Assembly (NCBI GenBank): GCA_041677345.1
Contig: JBAYQE010000115.1
Location: 1-7,848 of the forward strand
Direction of reading: 5' to 3'
Source: JALOAT01 sp041677345
Lineage (GTDB): Bacteria; Pseudomonadota; Gammaproteobacteria; Thiohalomonadales; Thiohalomonadaceae
DNA: 7,848 bases
The notes under the pieces are model-generated. The model searched no databases and was not told where the DNA came from. It worked only from the letters and a program-made list of their open reading frames with translations. The position numbers and the translations under genes were made by a program. Positions 5,787-7,848 of the stretch are shown here, piece by piece; positions within the stretch are counted from its first letter, which is position 1, and every line of letters begins with the position of its first letter.

Positions 5787-7060
5787 AGGCCGAGGTCCAT
5801 GTCGAAGATATCGCCGACCTCCTGGCCCACAGCACTTATGCTGCGGTACTGGTCGGCACTGAAGGTACCCAGGTCACCGTTGCTGTGTACGCGCATATGT
5901 TCGGCGGCGTAGCGCGCGGTACGCACCCGGGCCCACGGATAGAACAGCCCGAGCGTCAGCACGAGTCCGAGCATGTTGCCGAGCATGAGCCGCGCGTAGG
6001 AGCCGAAGGCGTAGTCCGCTTCGAAGTGATGGCCTGCAATCGCGGTGCTGCCGTACACCAGGTTCACACGGGCCACATTGAACCAGGTGAACAGCACCAG
6101 GTAGGCAGCGGCGAGCAGCACCGGCGTGAGCACCGGCACCATGGCGCTGACGAACCCGGCCAACAGGAAGCCGCCGATACCCATGGCGAGTACCGTGAAC
6201 AGCAGTTTGTAGAATGCAGTCACCCCGGCACTGAACCTGAAGCATTCGGTGCCATAGCGGCTGTTGCCGATCATGAACGCCGCCTGACGGTGCATGGCAA
6301 ATGGCACCAGCAGGCCGAAGCTCAAGGTACCGGCCAGTGGCCAGAACAGGAAGGCCTTGACTGCGTCCCAGGTCGTCCCCGTGAAATTGAAACGTACGTT
6401 CCGCCAGGCACTGTTGCGTGCACGAAACGCCAAGGCGCGTACCGCGATCCATGGCAGGCACAGCAGGAGCAGGACAATCAGCCCCAATGAAAGCAGCGGA
6501 TTCACCGCTTCGGACATGGCGTAGGCTGCGAACAGGGCGAAGGCGATGAGCCGCCCTTTCAGGATCGAAAGGGGATTGGCCAGATAGTCGAAACTGGCAC
6601 CATCCAGGCGCGTATTGCCGTAGAAATAGCGCTGCGTGCGCACCTTGGCCCAGGCGGAATAAACGCCCAGCGTGAGGATGGTCAGGCAGACATTGACGAT
6701 CCAGATACGGAAGAACTCACCCCCACGCCCGCTGAATTCAAAGGGCACGGTGCGCGCCGGCGCGGTCTCGTCGAGTACCGGCGCTTGCGCGTGCGCGCCA
6801 CCGCCGGCTTGCGCGGCGGCCGGCAGCGTGTTCTGGCGCATGAGTATCTTGAGGCCGAGGTTCGCGAGCGCGCGCTGGTAGTGGGTGGCCTGCGCCGCAT
6901 CAAGGCCCCGGTGCAGCACCACCTGCGGGTGGGCGAAGATCTCATCCAGGCGCTCGGCCGTGAGCTGAAAGATGCGGCCAAACTCAGCCTTGACGTGCTC
7001 CTTGTCGAAACCCTCGCGAATCTCGCCCTGGAACACCAGTTCGTAAAGGCCGTCAGGCAT
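5783..7060 (-). CDS. DUF898 (YjgN-like) multi-pass membrane protein with extra N-terminal domain
   Basis: The 425-residue protein has three parts. Residues 1-75 are a soluble alpha/beta-looking domain opening YELVFQGEIREGFDKEHVK, with a conserved-looking VVLHRGLDAAQATHYQRAL stretch (47-65). An Ala/Gly/Pro-rich linker (78-104) follows. Residues 105-400 are the DUF898 membrane domain with about six to eight hydrophobic segments. The domain shows its internal duplication: LTLGVYSAWAKVRTQRYFYG (129-148) against LTLGLFYPWARVRTARYAAE (368-387), and FEFSGRG (107-113) against FNFTGTT (224-230). The function of DUF898/YjgN is unknown; transport or envelope roles are only guesses. The ATG is well supported by GGGAG (7070-7066) within GGGAGAGG, 5 nt before it. 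The stop overlaps the M48 peptidase start by 4 nt, so the two products are likely made together and may form a membrane complex (inference). Confidence 0.92.
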   Translation of the reverse strand: MPDGLYELVFQGEIREGFDKEHVKAEFGRIFQLTAERLDEIFAHPQVVLHRGLDAAQATHYQRALANLGLKILMRQNTLPAAAQAGGGAHAQAPVLDETAPARTVPFEFSGRGGEFFRIWIVNVCLTILTLGVYSAWAKVRTQRYFYGNTRLDGASFDYLANPLSILKGRLIAFALFAAYAMSEAVNPLLSLGLIVLLLLCLPWIAVRALAFRARNSAWRNVRFNFTGTTWDAVKAFLFWPLAGTLSFGLLVPFAMHRQAAFMIGNSRYGTECFRFSAGVTAFYKLLFTVLAMGIGGFLLAGFVSAMVPVLTPVLLAAAYLVLFTWFNVARVNLVYGSTAIAGHHFEADYAFGSYARLMLGNMLGLVLTLGLFYPWARVRTARYAAEHMRVHSNGDLGTFSADQYRSISAVGQEVGDIFDMDLGL

Positions 7061-7313
7061 GTCCTCTCCCTAGCAAAATGATGAAAACGGCTTTCCCGCC
7101 TCGATGATGCACCACACCCTCGATGTCCATGTGTGGCCATGCCGCCGTCCTGCGAGGGCTTGCGCGCAGCCGCATGCTACGCACGGCGCCTGTTCAGGAA
7201 TGTCCCGCGTGCCGGAGGCGTCAGGTTATGCCCGGGCCGGCGCGGCGGCAAGCGCCTGTACGGCGGCGGGGGGACTGAGATAAGCTCCATGCACTGCTTC
7301 CAGGCCATCGTCC
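7061..7313. other. Divergent intergenic region between the DUF898 gene and pldA
   Basis: This 253-bp gap must hold promoters for both the leftward DUF898-M48-rhodanese unit and pldA. Nothing in it is confidently coding. No clean -35/-10 pair is visible on either strand. GAGATAAGCT (7277-7286) is a possible -10 region for pldA but lacks a convincing -35. The left part carries a short dyad and an 8-bp direct repeat, listed separately. The right half (about 7220-7275) is very GC-rich. Confidence 0.5.
7099..7136. promoter_or_regulatory. Possible operator: 8-bp direct repeat overlapping a dyad
   Basis: CCTCGATG occurs at 7099-7106 and again at 7118-7125, a 19-nt spacing close to two helical turns. 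CCACAC (7112-7117) and GTGTGG (7131-7136) form a dyad with a 13-nt spacer enclosing the second copy. The site lies 40-75 bp before the DUF898 start, where a regulator could act. The repeats are seen directly; the regulatory role is conjecture, and chance is possible at this length. Confidence 0.2.
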
Positions 7314-7848
7314 ATGCGCCTTTACCTGCCGCTTCTGCTCCTTGTACCCATCGTTGGTCCCGCCGTGGCAGGGGACGCTGAGGTCCGTTCTGCCATAAGC
7401 GAGCGATTGTTGCTGGAAGAGGGGCTGTTGGACAACCGGTTCGCCATCGTGCCACACCGGCCCACCTACATCCTGCCAATCACCTACGTGGACAGCCCCA
7501 ACGAGGCGCCTTACGAAGACGGCGATATTGATCTGGAAACCCTCGAGGTGAAATACCAGATTAGCCTGAAGATCCCCTTGGTGAAGGGGCTGCTGGGGGG
7601 GGAGGAACGCCTGTATTTCGGTTATACACAGCTGTCGTTATGGCAACTCTATAACCGTCAGACCTCGGCTTCCTTCCGCGAGACGGTCTACGAACCCGAA
7701 CTGCTGCTCACCTTCCTGCATAATTGCGAGGTGCTGGGTTTTCGCAGCCGCGTGTTGTCCATCGGTGTCAATCACCAGTCAAACGGCCAGAGCGGACGGC
7801 TGTCGCGCAGCTGGAACCGCCTGGTTGCGCAGCTGATCCTGGAGCGTG
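7314..7848 (+). CDS. pldA: Phospholipase A1 (outer-membrane OMPLA), 3' end outside window
   Basis: The reading frame runs off the window, leaving 178 codons. A signal peptide is visible: MRLYLPLLLL, a hydrophobic core and an AVA cleavage site after residue 19. Two OMPLA signatures follow. YFGYTQLSLWQLYN (101-114) with FRETVYEPELLL (121-132) is the conserved strand pair, and NHQSNGQ (153-159) with SRSWNRL (164-170) is the active site. H154, S156 and N168 keep exactly the spacing of the E. coli OMPLA triad H142-S144-N156. The enzyme is an outer-membrane beta-barrel, active as a calcium-dependent dimer, that hydrolyses phospholipids reaching the outer leaflet and so restores membrane asymmetry. 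An in-frame TAA at 7281 means ATG 7314 is the first possible ATG. Its Shine-Dalgarno sequence (AGG at 7302-7304) is weak. The gene is transcribed away from the DUF898 operon. Confidence 0.93.
   Translation, partial: MRLYLPLLLLVPIVGPAVAGDAEVRSAISERLLLEEGLLDNRFAIVPHRPTYILPITYVDSPNEAPYEDGDIDLETLEVKYQISLKIPLVKGLLGGEERLYFGYTQLSLWQLYNRQTSASFRETVYEPELLLTFLHNCEVLGFRSRVLSIGVNHQSNGQSGRLSRSWNRLVAQLILER

Noticed and set aside
5735..6490. Open frame of 251 codons on the plus strand
   Set aside because: It is antisense to the DUF898 gene, shows skewed His/Gln/Glu composition, and has no recognisable motif.
7133..7381. Small plus-strand frame upstream of and overlapping pldA
   Set aside because: It overlaps the pldA signal peptide region in another frame, has no ribosome site or motif, and has a composition expected of GC-rich intergenic DNA.

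Overview
The window is GC-rich, tightly packed DNA with gammaproteobacterial-type genes. A phospholipase A1 of the outer-membrane OMPLA family implies a Gram-negative cell. The paired GTAGG-type REP palindromes, MtfA, the two-domain DUF898 protein and the M48 peptidase all fit a gammaproteobacterium, perhaps of the Chromatiales/Ectothiorhodospiraceae kind. That placement is inferred from gene style only. I see no tRNA, rRNA, CRISPR array, transposase, integrase or phage gene.

Plus-strand block, 28-4134. A small membrane-anchored RRM (RNA-binding) protein is followed after 3 nt by an MtfA-type zinc peptidase. A REP pair (BIME-like) at 1300-1373 separates these from a short DUF2267 protein. A rhomboid intramembrane serine protease follows, with a strong hairpin just before its probable start codon. 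A 227-bp gap contains a nested inverted-repeat element (2683-2820). Next comes a complete RsmB/NOP-type rRNA cytosine-C5 methyltransferase.

Minus-strand block, 7060 down to 4251. A DUF898 (YjgN-like) multi-pass membrane protein with an extra N-terminal soluble domain overlaps the GTG start of a membrane-anchored M48 zinc peptidase by 4 nt (GTGA). A single-domain rhodanese follows 48 nt further on. A strong intrinsic terminator with a nine-residue U-tract ends this block, which is probably one operon. It meets the methyltransferase gene tail to tail.

Right end. A 253-bp divergent intergenic region separates the DUF898 gene from pldA, whose first 178 codons are present, including signal peptide and catalytic triad, before the window ends.

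Taken together this is mostly chromosomal housekeeping and envelope-maintenance DNA. Three unrelated peptidases (MtfA/M90, rhomboid/S54, M48) and an envelope phospholipase lie within 7.5 kb, but only the DUF898-M48 pair and the RRM-MtfA pair show the close spacing that argues for joint function. The least explained items are the membrane-tethered RRM protein, the DUF898-M48 pair and the two structured intergenic elements.
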